The notes under the pieces were generated by a model, which saw only the letters and a program-made list of their open reading frames with translations, searched no databases and had not been told where the DNA came from. The position numbers were made by a program, and so were the translations under genes. A stretch of 64,000 nt of DNA from Streptomyces sp. SID13031 (GTDB taxonomy: Bacteria > Actinomycetota > Actinomycetes > Propionibacteriales > Kribbellaceae). Where the stretch lies: positions 1 to 64,000 of the forward strand of contig NZ_JAAGLV010000001.1 in assembly GCF_010548305.1 (NCBI RefSeq), written 5' to 3'. This document shows, one piece after another, positions 7,958 to 15,907 of the stretch (within the stretch, counting starts at the first letter, position 1; every line of letters begins with the position of its first letter).

Positions 7958-8940
7958 CGGACGGCCTCCTGCTCGGTCGGAGTCTCGGTGGTGTCTTCCT
8001 GTTCGGCCCGGTGACCGGTCAGGTGCAGGAAGACGTCGTCAAGACTCGGCCGTTTCAGGCCGAGATCGTCGATGTCGATCCCACTGCCGGCGAAGACCCC
8101 CGCGATCCGGGTCATGTCGGCCAGGCCGCTCGCGGGCGCCGTGAGCCGCCGGCTCACTTCCTCGACGTGCACCTCGGGCGCGTGCTGTCGCAGGAGTTCG
8201 GCGGCGCGCGGCAGATCGGTCACCGCCGACACCGTGACGACCACGCTGGCCCGGCCGGCCTCGTCCTTGAGCTGGGTCGGCGTACCAGCCGCGATCACTT
8301 TGCCCTTGTCGATCACGACGATCTCGTCGGCCAGATGGTCGGCCTCTTCCAGATACTGAGTCGTCAGCAGCAAAGTGGTGCCGTCCTTGACCAGGCCGCG
8401 CAGTACCTCCCACAGGTCCGCGCGGCTGCGAGGGTCGAGTCCGGTGGTTGGTTCATCGAGGAACAACACCGGGGGAGAGGCGACCAGGCTGACCGCGAGA
8501 TCCAGCCGTCGCCGCATTCCACCCGAGTAGGTCTTGGCTATCCGGTCGGCCGCATCCGTCAGCAGGAACCGTTCGAGCAGTTCGTCGGACAGTTTGTGCA
8601 GATACTTGGTCGGCAAGCCGTAGAGCCTGCCGATCAGCCGGATGTTCTCCCTGCCGGTCAGCAGTTCGTCGATAGTGGCGGACTGGCCGGTCAGGCCCAT
8701 GCTGCGCCGCACCGCCGCGGGTTCCTTGAGTACGTCGTAGCCGGCAACCCGGCCGGTTCCGCTGGTGGGCACACTGAGCGTCGTCAGCATCCGCACCGTA
8801 GTGGTCTTGCCGGCGCCGTTGGGACCGAGCAGGCCCAGCACCGTTCCTTCGGGGACGACGAAACTCACCCCGTCGACGGCACGGTTCGTGCCGAACTGTT
8901 TCACCAGATCGATCGCTTCGACTGCGGGTCCGTTGGACAT
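7954..8940 (-). CDS. ABC transporter ATP-binding protein, DrrA family
   Basis: A 328-residue nucleotide-binding subunit. Walker A is LLGPNGAGKTTTVRML (about residues 35-50), the signature is YSGGMRRRLDLA, and Walker B is PPVLFLDEPTTGLDP. The H-loop region reads LLTTQYLEEAD, and Gln before Tyr replaces the usual His, as is common in DrrA proteins. The C-terminal DrrA-type domain ends with SLDDVFLHLTGH. It is the first gene of a two-gene operon with the DrrB permease and energises export at the cytoplasmic membrane. The start lies 228 bases from the divergent methyltransferase start. Confidence 0.95.
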   Translation of the reverse strand: MSNGPAVEAIDLVKQFGTNRAVDGVSFVVPEGTVLGLLGPNGAGKTTTVRMLTTLSVPTSGTGRVAGYDVLKEPAAVRRSMGLTGQSATIDELLTGRENIRLIGRLYGLPTKYLHKLSDELLERFLLTDAADRIAKTYSGGMRRRLDLAVSLVASPPVLFLDEPTTGLDPRSRADLWEVLRGLVKDGTTLLLTTQYLEEADHLADEIVVIDKGKVIAAGTPTQLKDEAGRASVVVTVSAVTDLPRAAELLRQHAPEVHVEEVSRRLTAPASGLADMTRIAGVFAGSGIDIDDLGLKRPSLDDVFLHLTGHRAEQEDTTETPTEQEAVR

Positions 8941-9005
8941 GGGTCAAACCCTAGATCGCCGGACCGACAATCTGCCGAGCCTTTTTCGGCGCAGCGGAAA
9001 AGCTG

Positions 9006-9041
9006 ATGACGCCGGGCGCCGCGTTCCCTACTATCCGAAGC
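9006..9041 (+). promoter_or_regulatory. Promoter placing transcription start at a leader-peptide ATG
   Basis: A -35-like ATGACG (9006-9011, 4 of 6 to TTGACA) and a -10-like TACTAT (9029-9034) are separated by exactly 17 bp. The ATG at 9042 begins 7 bases after the -10 element, so the predicted mRNA would start at or next to that ATG and be leaderless, which is common in actinobacteria. Confidence 0.55.
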
Positions 9042-9062
9042 ATGATGAGACTGCTCGGCTAG
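9042..9062 (+). CDS. Six-codon leader peptide (MMRLLG) upstream of the rRNA methyltransferase
   Basis: The mini-ORF reads Met-Met-Arg-Leu-Leu-Gly-stop. It begins where the promoter predicts the transcript start, and its last two codons (GGC TAG) form the left arm of the hairpin at 9056-9085. A ribosome stalled or terminating here would open that hairpin. Leader peptides that control rRNA methyltransferases by drug-induced stalling are known from erm genes; whether this one stalls is inference. Confidence 0.4.
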   Translation: MMRLLG

Positions 9063-9085
9063 TGCGTCCCCAAACGCCCTAGCCG
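9056..9085 (+). promoter_or_regulatory. Attenuator-like hairpin overlapping the leader stop codon
   Basis: CGGCTAG (9056-9062) pairs with CTAGCCG (9079-9085). After one mismatch, GCGT (9064-9067) pairs with ACGC (9074-9077), leaving a CCCCAA loop. A second, weaker pairing is possible downstream: CCGGTG (9103-9108) with CACCGG (9154-9159), which would cover part of the methyltransferase GGAG ribosome-binding site. No T-tract follows, so control could be at termination or at translation. Confidence 0.5.
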
Positions 9086-9168
9086 ACCCCCAGCCAACCA
9101 AACCGGTGCGGACGCCCAGACGGCGATCCCCGGAACGGTTCGCTGTTCTCATTCACCGGAGTCACCCC

Positions 9169-9972
9169 ATGGCACCGTCACTTCTCGACGCCTTGGCAGT
9201 CGGAGCGCAACACCCACGGGGCCGCGCCCTGCTCGCCGTCCGCAAGGATTCCGTCCCGGGCCGGATCCTGATCGAGGGTAGCTGGGAGCATAGCCAACTG
9301 CTCAGCACCCTGACCCGTATCGACACCTTCTACTACTGCCCCGAGGCCTGCGATCAACCTGACACGGCAGAAAAGATCGCTGCTCGGGCCGCGGAGGTGC
9401 ACCGCATCTCACCGAAGCTGCTGGCGCGAGTCAGCCGCAAGAACAGGTCGGACGGGCTGATCTCGATCGCCCGCCTCCCGAGCTGGCAGCCGAACCAATT
9501 GCAACTCACCGACAACGCACTGATCCTGGTCGCTGACGGAGTCGAGTACGCCGGCAACCTCGGCACCCTGATCCGTACGGTCGACGCGGCCAGCGCCGAC
9601 TGCCTCATCCTGACCAGCCGCAGAGCAAAGCTCACCAACCCCGCCGTGTACGCCGCCAGTCGCGGCATGGTCCTGACGACGCCGGTGCTCGAGTTCCAGG
9701 CCATCGGCCAGGCGGCGAGCTGGCTCAAGCAGCACCATTTCGACGTCCACCTGGCCGACCCCGCAGCGACGGGCAGCTACAAGACACCGGAGTACAGGGG
9801 AAGAACCGCCTTCGTGGTCGGCTCCGAAGGCGAAGGACTGCATCGAACCTGGCACGAGCAGGGATTCGCCAAGGTCTCGATCCCGATGCTCGGGAAGGCT
9901 GATTCGCTCAACGTCGCGCTGTCAGCCGGCATCCTGCTCTTCGAGGCCCGCGCCCGCAAGGAGGGGTGGTGA
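9169..9972 (+). CDS. SPOUT (TrmH-like) 23S rRNA 2'-O-methyltransferase, thiostrepton-resistance type
   Basis: A predicted 267-residue S-adenosylmethionine-dependent RNA ribose methyltransferase. The C-terminal SPOUT domain shows all three motifs: motif 1 YAGNLGTLIRTVDAASAD, motif 2 FVVGSEGEGL and motif 3 IPMLGKADSLNVALS (trefoil knot). The N-terminal part resembles the RNA-binding domain of Tsr/Nhr enzymes, which modify A1067 of 23S rRNA and are also about 270 residues. The ATG at 9169 is preferred over one 21 codons upstream because a GGAG lies 8 bases before it. The gene follows a putative leader-peptide attenuator and diverges from a DrrAB exporter. A tRNA target is the alternative. Its 3' end overlaps the convergent lacI-type gene by 51 bp. 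Confidence 0.88.
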   Translation: MAPSLLDALAVGAQHPRGRALLAVRKDSVPGRILIEGSWEHSQLLSTLTRIDTFYYCPEACDQPDTAEKIAARAAEVHRISPKLLARVSRKNRSDGLISIARLPSWQPNQLQLTDNALILVADGVEYAGNLGTLIRTVDAASADCLILTSRRAKLTNPAVYAASRGMVLTTPVLEFQAIGQAASWLKQHHFDVHLADPAATGSYKTPEYRGRTAFVVGSEGEGLHRTWHEQGFAKVSIPMLGKADSLNVALSAGILLFEARARKEGW

Positions 9973-10977
9973 AGCCGTCGAACCACGCTCGATCAGACGA
10001 ACGTCCAGCGTGATCGGGTCCGCCGGGTGCTCCTTGCCCTCGACCGTGCCCAGCAGGAGCTGGACGGCGATCGCCGCCTTCCGCGGGATGTCCTGCGCGA
10101 TCGTCGTCAGCTTCGGCGTCACGTAAGCACTCAGGTCGAGGTCGTCGAAGCCGAGCACGGACACATCGCCAGGAACGGAGAAGCCGCTCTCACCCAAACC
10201 CTCCATGATCCCGATCGCCAGGATGTCGGCGGTCGCGAAAACGGCCGTCGCCCCAGGATGCTCGTCCTTCAGCCGCCGCCCGAGCTCGCGACCACCGGCA
10301 TGGGTCGTGTTCGCGGTGACAAGACGTTCCCGCCAGGACAACCCGGCCTCCGCAAAGGCTGCCCGGAAACCTTCGTATCTCTGGTGCACCACACCGACAT
10401 CGGAGAACGACGGACCGGCGAAGACGATCTCGCGATGCCCGAGCTCCAGCAGATGCCGAGCGGCCAGCAGGGCACCGGTGAAGTCGTCGGACCGTACGCC
10501 GGTGGTCAACGGATTCGCCGAATAGCTGTCGATCGCCAGCAGTGACACCTTGCCGACCGCCCGCGGCGTGAGCCGGTCGATCTCCTCGTCGAGGAACCCG
10601 AGCAGCACGGCGCCGTCCAGGCTCCACGACTGCAACGCCTCGGCGACTTCGGCCGGCTGGGCGATCCCGCGCAGCAGTAGGTGGTACCCGCCCTTGCGCA
10701 GCTCGCGCTCGATCTGCCCGACGATCGCCACGTTGTGCGGGCTGATCATCAAGCTGTCCTCGTCGGCGGCCGGGACCAGCAGGCCGATCAGCCGCGACGA
10801 CTTCGCGGCCAGGCTGCGGGCCGACGCGCTCGGCACGTAACCACGCTCGGCGACGATCCGCTGGATCCGCTCGATCGTGTCCTCCGACACCCGGGCGCGC
10901 TTGCCGTTCACCACGTTCGAGACCGTCATCATGCTGACCCCGGCCTCGTCGGCGATGTCCTTCAGCGTGACCCGCAC
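9922..10977 (-). CDS. LacI-family transcriptional repressor of the alpha-glucan locus
   Basis: A 351-residue regulator. The N-terminal LacI helix-turn-helix reads TLKDIADEAGVSMMTVSNVVNG, with hinge helix RSLAAKSSRLIGLLVP; a periplasmic-binding-protein-like sensor domain follows (GVVHQRYEGFRAAF, AVFATADILAIGIM, VLGFDDLDLSAY). The GTG at 10977 is chosen for its GAGGAG site; the longer frame to 11223 has no HTH-compatible start. It is divergent from the alpha-glucosidase gene, with a LacI-type palindrome between them. It probably represses the GH13-ABC-GH87 operon and its own gene, with an alpha-glucan oligosaccharide as likely inducer (inferred). Confidence 0.92.
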   Translation of the reverse strand: MRVTLKDIADEAGVSMMTVSNVVNGKRARVSEDTIERIQRIVAERGYVPSASARSLAAKSSRLIGLLVPAADEDSLMISPHNVAIVGQIERELRKGGYHLLLRGIAQPAEVAEALQSWSLDGAVLLGFLDEEIDRLTPRAVGKVSLLAIDSYSANPLTTGVRSDDFTGALLAARHLLELGHREIVFAGPSFSDVGVVHQRYEGFRAAFAEAGLSWRERLVTANTTHAGGRELGRRLKDEHPGATAVFATADILAIGIMEGLGESGFSVPGDVSVLGFDDLDLSAYVTPKLTTIAQDIPRKAAIAVQLLLGTVEGKEHPADPITLDVRLIERGSTASPPLLAGAGLEEQDAG

Positions 10978-11075
10978 AGCGGCTCCTCTCGATTGTCGCG
11001 GCCAGGATACGAGGGCGATCCGCCCCGTGACAGCCCATTGACACCTACCCGGAAACAGCCTTACGGTCCCACCAA

Positions 11076-11091
11076 GGTGGAGCGCTAAACC
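11076..11091. promoter_or_regulatory. Candidate LacI-family operator
   Basis: GGTGGAGCGCTAAACC is a 16-bp imperfect palindrome (12 of 16 positions symmetric) with the central GCGC typical of LacI-family operators. It lies 24 bases before the alpha-glucosidase GTG, between it and the divergent LacI gene. Confidence 0.5.
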
Positions 11092-11114
11092 TACCATGAT
11101 CGAACGGAGTCCGG

Positions 11115-12731
11115 GTGAGTACAGAGCAGTGGTGGCGCGACGCGGTGATCTACCAGATCTACCCGCGCAGCTTCGCCGACGGGAACGGCGACGGGACCGG
11201 TGACCTGGCCGGTGTCCGGGCACGGCTGCCCTACCTGAGCAGCCTCGGGATCGACGCCATCTGGTTCACCCCGTGGTACCTGTCGCCGCTGGCCGACGGC
11301 GGGTACGACGTGGCCGACTACCGGGTGATCGACCCGGCCTTCGGGACCGTCGAAGAGGCCGAGCAGCTGATCGCGGAAGCAGCAGCCCTGAACATCCGGA
11401 CGATCATCGATGTCGTCCCCAACCACATCTCCAGCGAGCACGAGTGGTTCAAGGCCGCGCTGGAACAAGGCCCGGGATCGCCGGCCCGGGAGCGATTCTG
11501 GTTCCGCGGTGGTGAGGAGATGCCGACCGACTGGGTGTCGAGCTTCTCCGGCGACACCTGGACCAGGACGAAGAACCCGGACGGTACGCCGGGGGAGTGG
11601 TACCTGCACCTGTTCACGCCCGACCAGCCCGACCTCAACTGGAACCACCCCGACGTCCGCCGCGAACACGAGGAGATCCTCAGGTTCTGGTTCGACCGGG
11701 GCGTCGCCGGGATCCGGATCGACTCGGCCACGATGCCGGTCAAGGACCCGAGCTTCCCGCAGTACGGGCAGACCGACGAGCACCCGTACGTCGACCGCGA
11801 CGAGCTGCACGACATCTACCGATCCTGGCGAGCGGTCGCCGACTCGTACGCCGAACCGCGCGTGCTGGTCGGCGAGATCTGGCTGGCCGACCCCGAGCGG
11901 TTCGCCCGCTATCTCAGGCCGGACGAGATGCACACGGCGTTCAACTTCGACCTGATGGGCCGGCCCTGGAAAGCTTCCGAGCTGCGCGAGTCGATCGAGT
12001 CCACCCTGGCCGCGCACAAACCGGTCGACGCGCCTGCCACCTGGGTGCTGTCCAACCATGATGTGACCCGGCCGGCCACCCGGTACGGGCGTGAAGACAG
12101 CTCGTTCTCGTTCCAGACCAAGCGGTTCGGAGTACCGACCGATCTGGCCATGGCACAGCGGCGAGCGCGGGCGGCGGCGTTGCTGACGGCGGCGTTGCCG
12201 GGGTCGCTGTATGTCTACCAAGGCGACGAGCTCGGCCTGCCCGAGGTCGAGGATCTTCCGCTCGCCGCGCTCCAGGACCCGATCTTCCACCGCTCCGAAG
12301 GCGCCGACCCCGGACGCGACGGCTGCCGCGTACCGTTGCCCTGGACAACTACCGGTCCAAGCTTCGGCTTCAACTCACAAGGTTTCACGCCCTGGCTGCC
12401 GCAGCCGGCGGACTGGGGATCCCACTCCGTCGAGGTGCAGGAACGCGATCCGGACTCGATGCTCGCCCTGTACCGCGCGGCGCTCGCGGATCGCCGCCGG
12501 CTCGCCAAGGACTTCGCTTGGCACGAACTGAACACCGCGGACGTCATCGCCTTCAGCCGCGGACCGAACTTCGTCTGCCTGGTCAACCTCGGCGCAGAAC
12601 CGGCGAAGCTCCCGCAGTACGACGAAATCCTGCTCGCCAGCGCCGCCCTAGTTGGCGATCGCCTTTCCACCGACGCAGCCGTCTGGCTGTCCACAAACAC
12701 AACCACCACGAACCCGACCACGAAGTTGTAG
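11115..12731 (+). CDS. GH13 alpha-glucosidase (oligo-1,6-glucosidase type)
   Basis: A 538-residue cytoplasmic glycoside hydrolase without signal peptide. The N-terminus WWRDAVIYQIYPRSFADGNGDG is the GH13 start pattern. Catalytic residues are visible: nucleophile Asp in GIRIDSA (about residue 204), acid/base Glu in VLVGEIW (about 254) and the transition-state Asp in VLSNHDVTR (about 316). The YVYQGDELGLPEVED segment is typical of the alpha-glucosidase subfamily. The GTG at 11115 has a GGAG site. It is the first gene of an operon with a sugar ABC importer, so it probably cleaves imported alpha-linked oligosaccharides to glucose. The linkage cannot be read from sequence; the GH87 gene in the locus suggests nigero-oligosaccharides. 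Confidence 0.93.
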   Translation: MSTEQWWRDAVIYQIYPRSFADGNGDGTGDLAGVRARLPYLSSLGIDAIWFTPWYLSPLADGGYDVADYRVIDPAFGTVEEAEQLIAEAAALNIRTIIDVVPNHISSEHEWFKAALEQGPGSPARERFWFRGGEEMPTDWVSSFSGDTWTRTKNPDGTPGEWYLHLFTPDQPDLNWNHPDVRREHEEILRFWFDRGVAGIRIDSATMPVKDPSFPQYGQTDEHPYVDRDELHDIYRSWRAVADSYAEPRVLVGEIWLADPERFARYLRPDEMHTAFNFDLMGRPWKASELRESIESTLAAHKPVDAPATWVLSNHDVTRPATRYGREDSSFSFQTKRFGVPTDLAMAQRRARAAALLTAALPGSLYVYQGDELGLPEVEDLPLAALQDPIFHRSEGADPGRDGCRVPLPWTTTGPSFGFNSQGFTPWLPQPADWGSHSVEVQERDPDSMLALYRAALADRRRLAKDFAWHELNTADVIAFSRGPNFVCLVNLGAEPAKLPQYDEILLASAALVGDRLSTDAAVWLSTNTTTTNPTTKL

Positions 12732-12742
12732 GAGAACCACGC

Positions 12743-14101
12743 ATGAAGATCACTCCCATCGCCCTCGTGGTCGCCCTGGCCGCGAGCCTCACCGCCTGCT
12801 CGGGATCAGCGGAGAAGGCCGCCACCCCCGACGGGCCGGTCACTCTCAAGGTCGCCCGCGACCCCGGTCTCGACAAGGGCGCGATCGCCGCCTTCGACGC
12901 GCGGGTCGCGCAGTTCGAGAAGGACAACCCGAAGATCGACGTCGTCCCGCAGGAGTACAACTGGACCGCGACGACGTTCACCGCGCAGCTTGCTGGTGGC
13001 ACGCTGCCCGATGTCTTCACCGTCCCGTTCACCGACGGCCGCGGCCTGATCGAGCGCAAGCAGATCGCCGACATCAGCGGCCTGGTCTCCGCCCTGCCGT
13101 ACGCGAGCAAGTTCAGCGAGAACGTCGCCAAGGCGGGCAAGGCCGAGGACGGCAAGATGTGGGCCGTCCCGATCGCGGCGTACGGGCAGGCGCTGCACTA
13201 CAACCGGTCCCTGTTCAAGCAGGCCGGCCTCGACCCTGACAAGCCGCCGGCGACCTGGGACGAGGTCCGTGCGGACGCCAAGCAGATCGCGGAGAAGACA
13301 GGCAAGGCCGGGTACGCCGAACTGACCACCGACAACACAGGTGGCTGGATCCTCACCACACTCGACTACGCCTTCGGTGGCCGCACTGAGAAGCTCGACG
13401 GCGACACTGCGACGGCACAGCTCGATACACCCGAGATGACCTCGGTACTGCAGCTCCTGAAGGACATGCGCTGGTCGGACAACAGCATGGGCTCCAACTT
13501 CCTCTACGACTGGGGCGGCATCAACCAGGCCTTCGCCTCCGGCCAGATCGGGATGTATGTATCCGGTGGCGGCAACTACGGCTCCCTGGTCACGCAGAAC
13601 GCGCTCAAGCCTGCTGACTACGGTGTTGCCACCATTCCGCTGGCGTCCGGTGGAGAGGCCGGAGTACTGGGCGGCGGGACGCTGGCAACGGTCAGCGCCA
13701 AGTCCAACGAGGCGGTGAAGGCTGCTGCCGTGAAGTGGATCGACTACTTCTACATGAAGAAGCTGGCCGACAAGGACGCCGCAGTACTGGATGCGAAGAC
13801 TATTGCCGCCTCCAAGCAGCCAGTGGGTGCTCCGCAGTTGCCGGTGTTCGACAAGGCGACCTACGACGAGTCGCTGGGCTGGGTGAAGGAGTACGTGAAC
13901 GTCCCGCTCGACCAGATGAAGCCGTACACCGACAAGATGTTCGACCAGCCGCTGGTCACCGAGCCGGTCCGGTCGACCCAGGAGGTCTACAAGCTGCTCG
14001 ACCCGGTGGTACAGGCGGTGCTCACCAACAAGAACGCGGACATCGCAGACCTGCTCAAGAAGGCCGACGCCGAGGCGCAGGCCCTCCTCGACCGGAAGTA
14101 A
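12743..14101 (+). CDS. Sugar ABC transporter substrate-binding lipoprotein
   Basis: A 452-residue family-1 extracellular solute-binding protein. The N-terminus has a lipoprotein signal ending in LTAC, with the acylated Cys at residue 19. The body reads ANSATLPDVF-like (GGTLPDVFTVPFTDG) and IGMYVSGGGNYGS, typical of maltose/oligosaccharide binding proteins. The ATG at 12743 follows AGGAG, 11 bases after the alpha-glucosidase stop. It would be anchored outside the membrane and deliver oligosaccharides to the two downstream permeases. No ATPase gene is present in the locus, so a shared MsiK-type ATPase is probably used, as is usual in actinobacteria. Confidence 0.93.
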   Translation: MKITPIALVVALAASLTACSGSAEKAATPDGPVTLKVARDPGLDKGAIAAFDARVAQFEKDNPKIDVVPQEYNWTATTFTAQLAGGTLPDVFTVPFTDGRGLIERKQIADISGLVSALPYASKFSENVAKAGKAEDGKMWAVPIAAYGQALHYNRSLFKQAGLDPDKPPATWDEVRADAKQIAEKTGKAGYAELTTDNTGGWILTTLDYAFGGRTEKLDGDTATAQLDTPEMTSVLQLLKDMRWSDNSMGSNFLYDWGGINQAFASGQIGMYVSGGGNYGSLVTQNALKPADYGVATIPLASGGEAGVLGGGTLATVSAKSNEAVKAAAVKWIDYFYMKKLADKDAAVLDAKTIAASKQPVGAPQLPVFDKATYDESLGWVKEYVNVPLDQMKPYTDKMFDQPLVTEPVRSTQEVYKLLDPVVQAVLTNKNADIADLLKKADAEAQALLDRK

Positions 14102-14106
14102 CGCCG

Positions 14107-14991
14107 ATGACACGAGGTCGCGGGAGTGGCCCGAGCACGCTGGTCTTCCTGCTACCGCTGTTACTGGTCTTCGGGGTCTTCTCCTGGATCCCGATCCTCA
14201 GGGCCGTGGTGATGAGCTTCCAGGAGACCAACCTGGTCACCCCTGCGACCTTCGTCGGCCTGGAGAACTTCCGGGACGTCCTAGCCGACACCCTGCTCTG
14301 GACAGCGGTCAAGAACACCCTGTACTTCGCTCTGCTGGCCTTGCTGTTCGGGTACCCGGTACCGCTCATCGCCGCCGTGCTGATGAGCGAGGTACGCCGC
14401 TTCAAGGGGCTCTACAGCGCACTGGCGTACCTGCCGGTCGTGATCCCGCCGGTGGTCGCAGTGCTGCTCTGGAAGTTCTTCTACGACGCCAGCCCCAACG
14501 GCGTCTTCAACACGATCCTCGGGGCAGTAGGCCTCGGCCCGGTGTCCTGGCTGCAGGACTCGGGCAGTGCGATGCCGGCACTGGTCATAGAGGCGACCTG
14601 GGCCGCTGCCGGCGGCACGGTCATCATCTACCTCGCTGCTCTGACCGGTGTCGCCACCGACCTCTACGAAGCAGCCGAGATCGACAGGGCGTCGATCTGG
14701 CGCAAGATCTGGCACGTGACGCTGCCGCAGCTCCGAGGCGTCCTGCTGATCACCTTCATCCTCCAGATCGTCGGGACGTCACAGGTCTTCCTGGAGCCGT
14801 TCCTGTTCACCGGCGGCGGCCCGGCGAACTCCACGATCACGATCCTGCTGCTCATCTACGACTACGCGTTCGCGAACAGCCTCGGCGGCGAGTACGGCGC
14901 CGCCACCGCGCTGAGCATCATGTTGGCCGTTGCCCTGGGCATCCTGTCGGCCATCTACTTCCGCCTCACCCGATCCTGGAGCCGCTCATGA
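14107..14991 (+). CDS. Sugar ABC transporter permease, MalF-like
   Basis: A 294-residue inner-membrane permease with six hydrophobic helices, beginning with STLVFLLPLLLVFGVFSW. The EAAEIDRASIWRKIWHVTLPQL sequence is the EAA loop that contacts the ATPase. It starts 6 bases after the binding-protein stop and overlaps the next permease gene by 4 bp. It forms a heterodimeric channel with the MalG-like protein. Confidence 0.94.
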   Translation: MTRGRGSGPSTLVFLLPLLLVFGVFSWIPILRAVVMSFQETNLVTPATFVGLENFRDVLADTLLWTAVKNTLYFALLALLFGYPVPLIAAVLMSEVRRFKGLYSALAYLPVVIPPVVAVLLWKFFYDASPNGVFNTILGAVGLGPVSWLQDSGSAMPALVIEATWAAAGGTVIIYLAALTGVATDLYEAAEIDRASIWRKIWHVTLPQLRGVLLITFILQIVGTSQVFLEPFLFTGGGPANSTITILLLIYDYAFANSLGGEYGAATALSIMLAVALGILSAIYFRLTRSWSRS

Positions 14992-15863
14992 GCAGGGGCA
15001 TCCTCTCGTCGTCGGACTGGCGCCGCCCCGGCGTCCGGCGTACCGCTCGCTCTGTGCACGTAGTGCTCCTAGGACTGCTGTTCCTGGTCGGCATGGGTCC
15101 CATGCTCTGGCTGGCCAAGGCAGCGGTCACCCCGACCCAGGACACCCTGCGCGCGCCGCTGGCGTTGTGGCCGAACGGGATCGACTGGGCCAACCTCTCC
15201 ACCGCCTGGTCGCGGGTGGAGATCGACAAGTATTTCCTCAACACCGTCGTGCTGGCAGCCGGCTCCTGGTTCGTCCAGTTGCTGGTGGCAACGACGGCCG
15301 GTTACGCCTTGTCCGTACTACGCCCGCGCTACGGCAAGGCGCTGACCGGGATCGTGCTCGCCACTCTGTTCGTGCCGTCGGTCGTACTGCTCGTCCCGCT
15401 CTACCTCACGATCGTGAACCCGCCGTTGCTGAAGGCATCGTTGATCAACACGTTCTGGGCGGTCTGGTTGCCGGCCGGTGCGAACGCCTTCAACATCCTG
15501 ATCGTCCAGCGGTTCTTCGACAACCTGCCCCGGGAGGTGTTCGAGGCCGCCCGGGTCGACGGCGCCGGGCCGTACCGGATGTTCTGGTCCGTCGTCCTGC
15601 CGATGTCACGCCCGATCGTGGGCGTCGTCTCGGTGTTCGCGATCATCGCGGCCTGGAAGGACTTCCTCTGGCCGCTGCTGGTGCTCCCCGACCCCGATCT
15701 GCAACCCCTGTCCGTCCGTCTCCCCGCGCTGCAGCGGTACGTCGAACTCGATGTGTTCCTGGCGGCACTCGCGATCTCGACGGTGTTACCGGTGGCGCTC
15801 TTCCTGATCTTCCAGCGACTGTTCCTGAAGTCCAACGCGCTTGGTGGCGCAGTCAAAGGATAG
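14988..15863 (+). CDS. Sugar ABC transporter permease, MalG-like
   Basis: A 291-residue inner-membrane permease with about six hydrophobic helices. The EAA loop is visible as EAARVDGAGPYRMFWSVVLPMSRP. The start overlaps the MalF-like stop by 4 bp (ATGA), indicating coupled translation. The protein pairs with the preceding permease. The sugar imported is inferred from the flanking GH13 and GH87 genes. Confidence 0.94.
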   Translation: MSRGILSSSDWRRPGVRRTARSVHVVLLGLLFLVGMGPMLWLAKAAVTPTQDTLRAPLALWPNGIDWANLSTAWSRVEIDKYFLNTVVLAAGSWFVQLLVATTAGYALSVLRPRYGKALTGIVLATLFVPSVVLLVPLYLTIVNPPLLKASLINTFWAVWLPAGANAFNILIVQRFFDNLPREVFEAARVDGAGPYRMFWSVVLPMSRPIVGVVSVFAIIAAWKDFLWPLLVLPDPDLQPLSVRLPALQRYVELDVFLAALAISTVLPVALFLIFQRLFLKSNALGGAVKG

Positions 15864-15907
15864 GTAGTTCCCGCCCCGCAATACCCTGACAGAAGGGCTC
15901 CACAACC

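Noticed and set aside
1-9000. JetD/TOPRIM nuclease for the SMC operon
   Set aside because: Both flanks were read: an immunity-like gene and rRNA on one side, DrrAB and an rRNA methyltransferase on the other. No nuclease motif was found.
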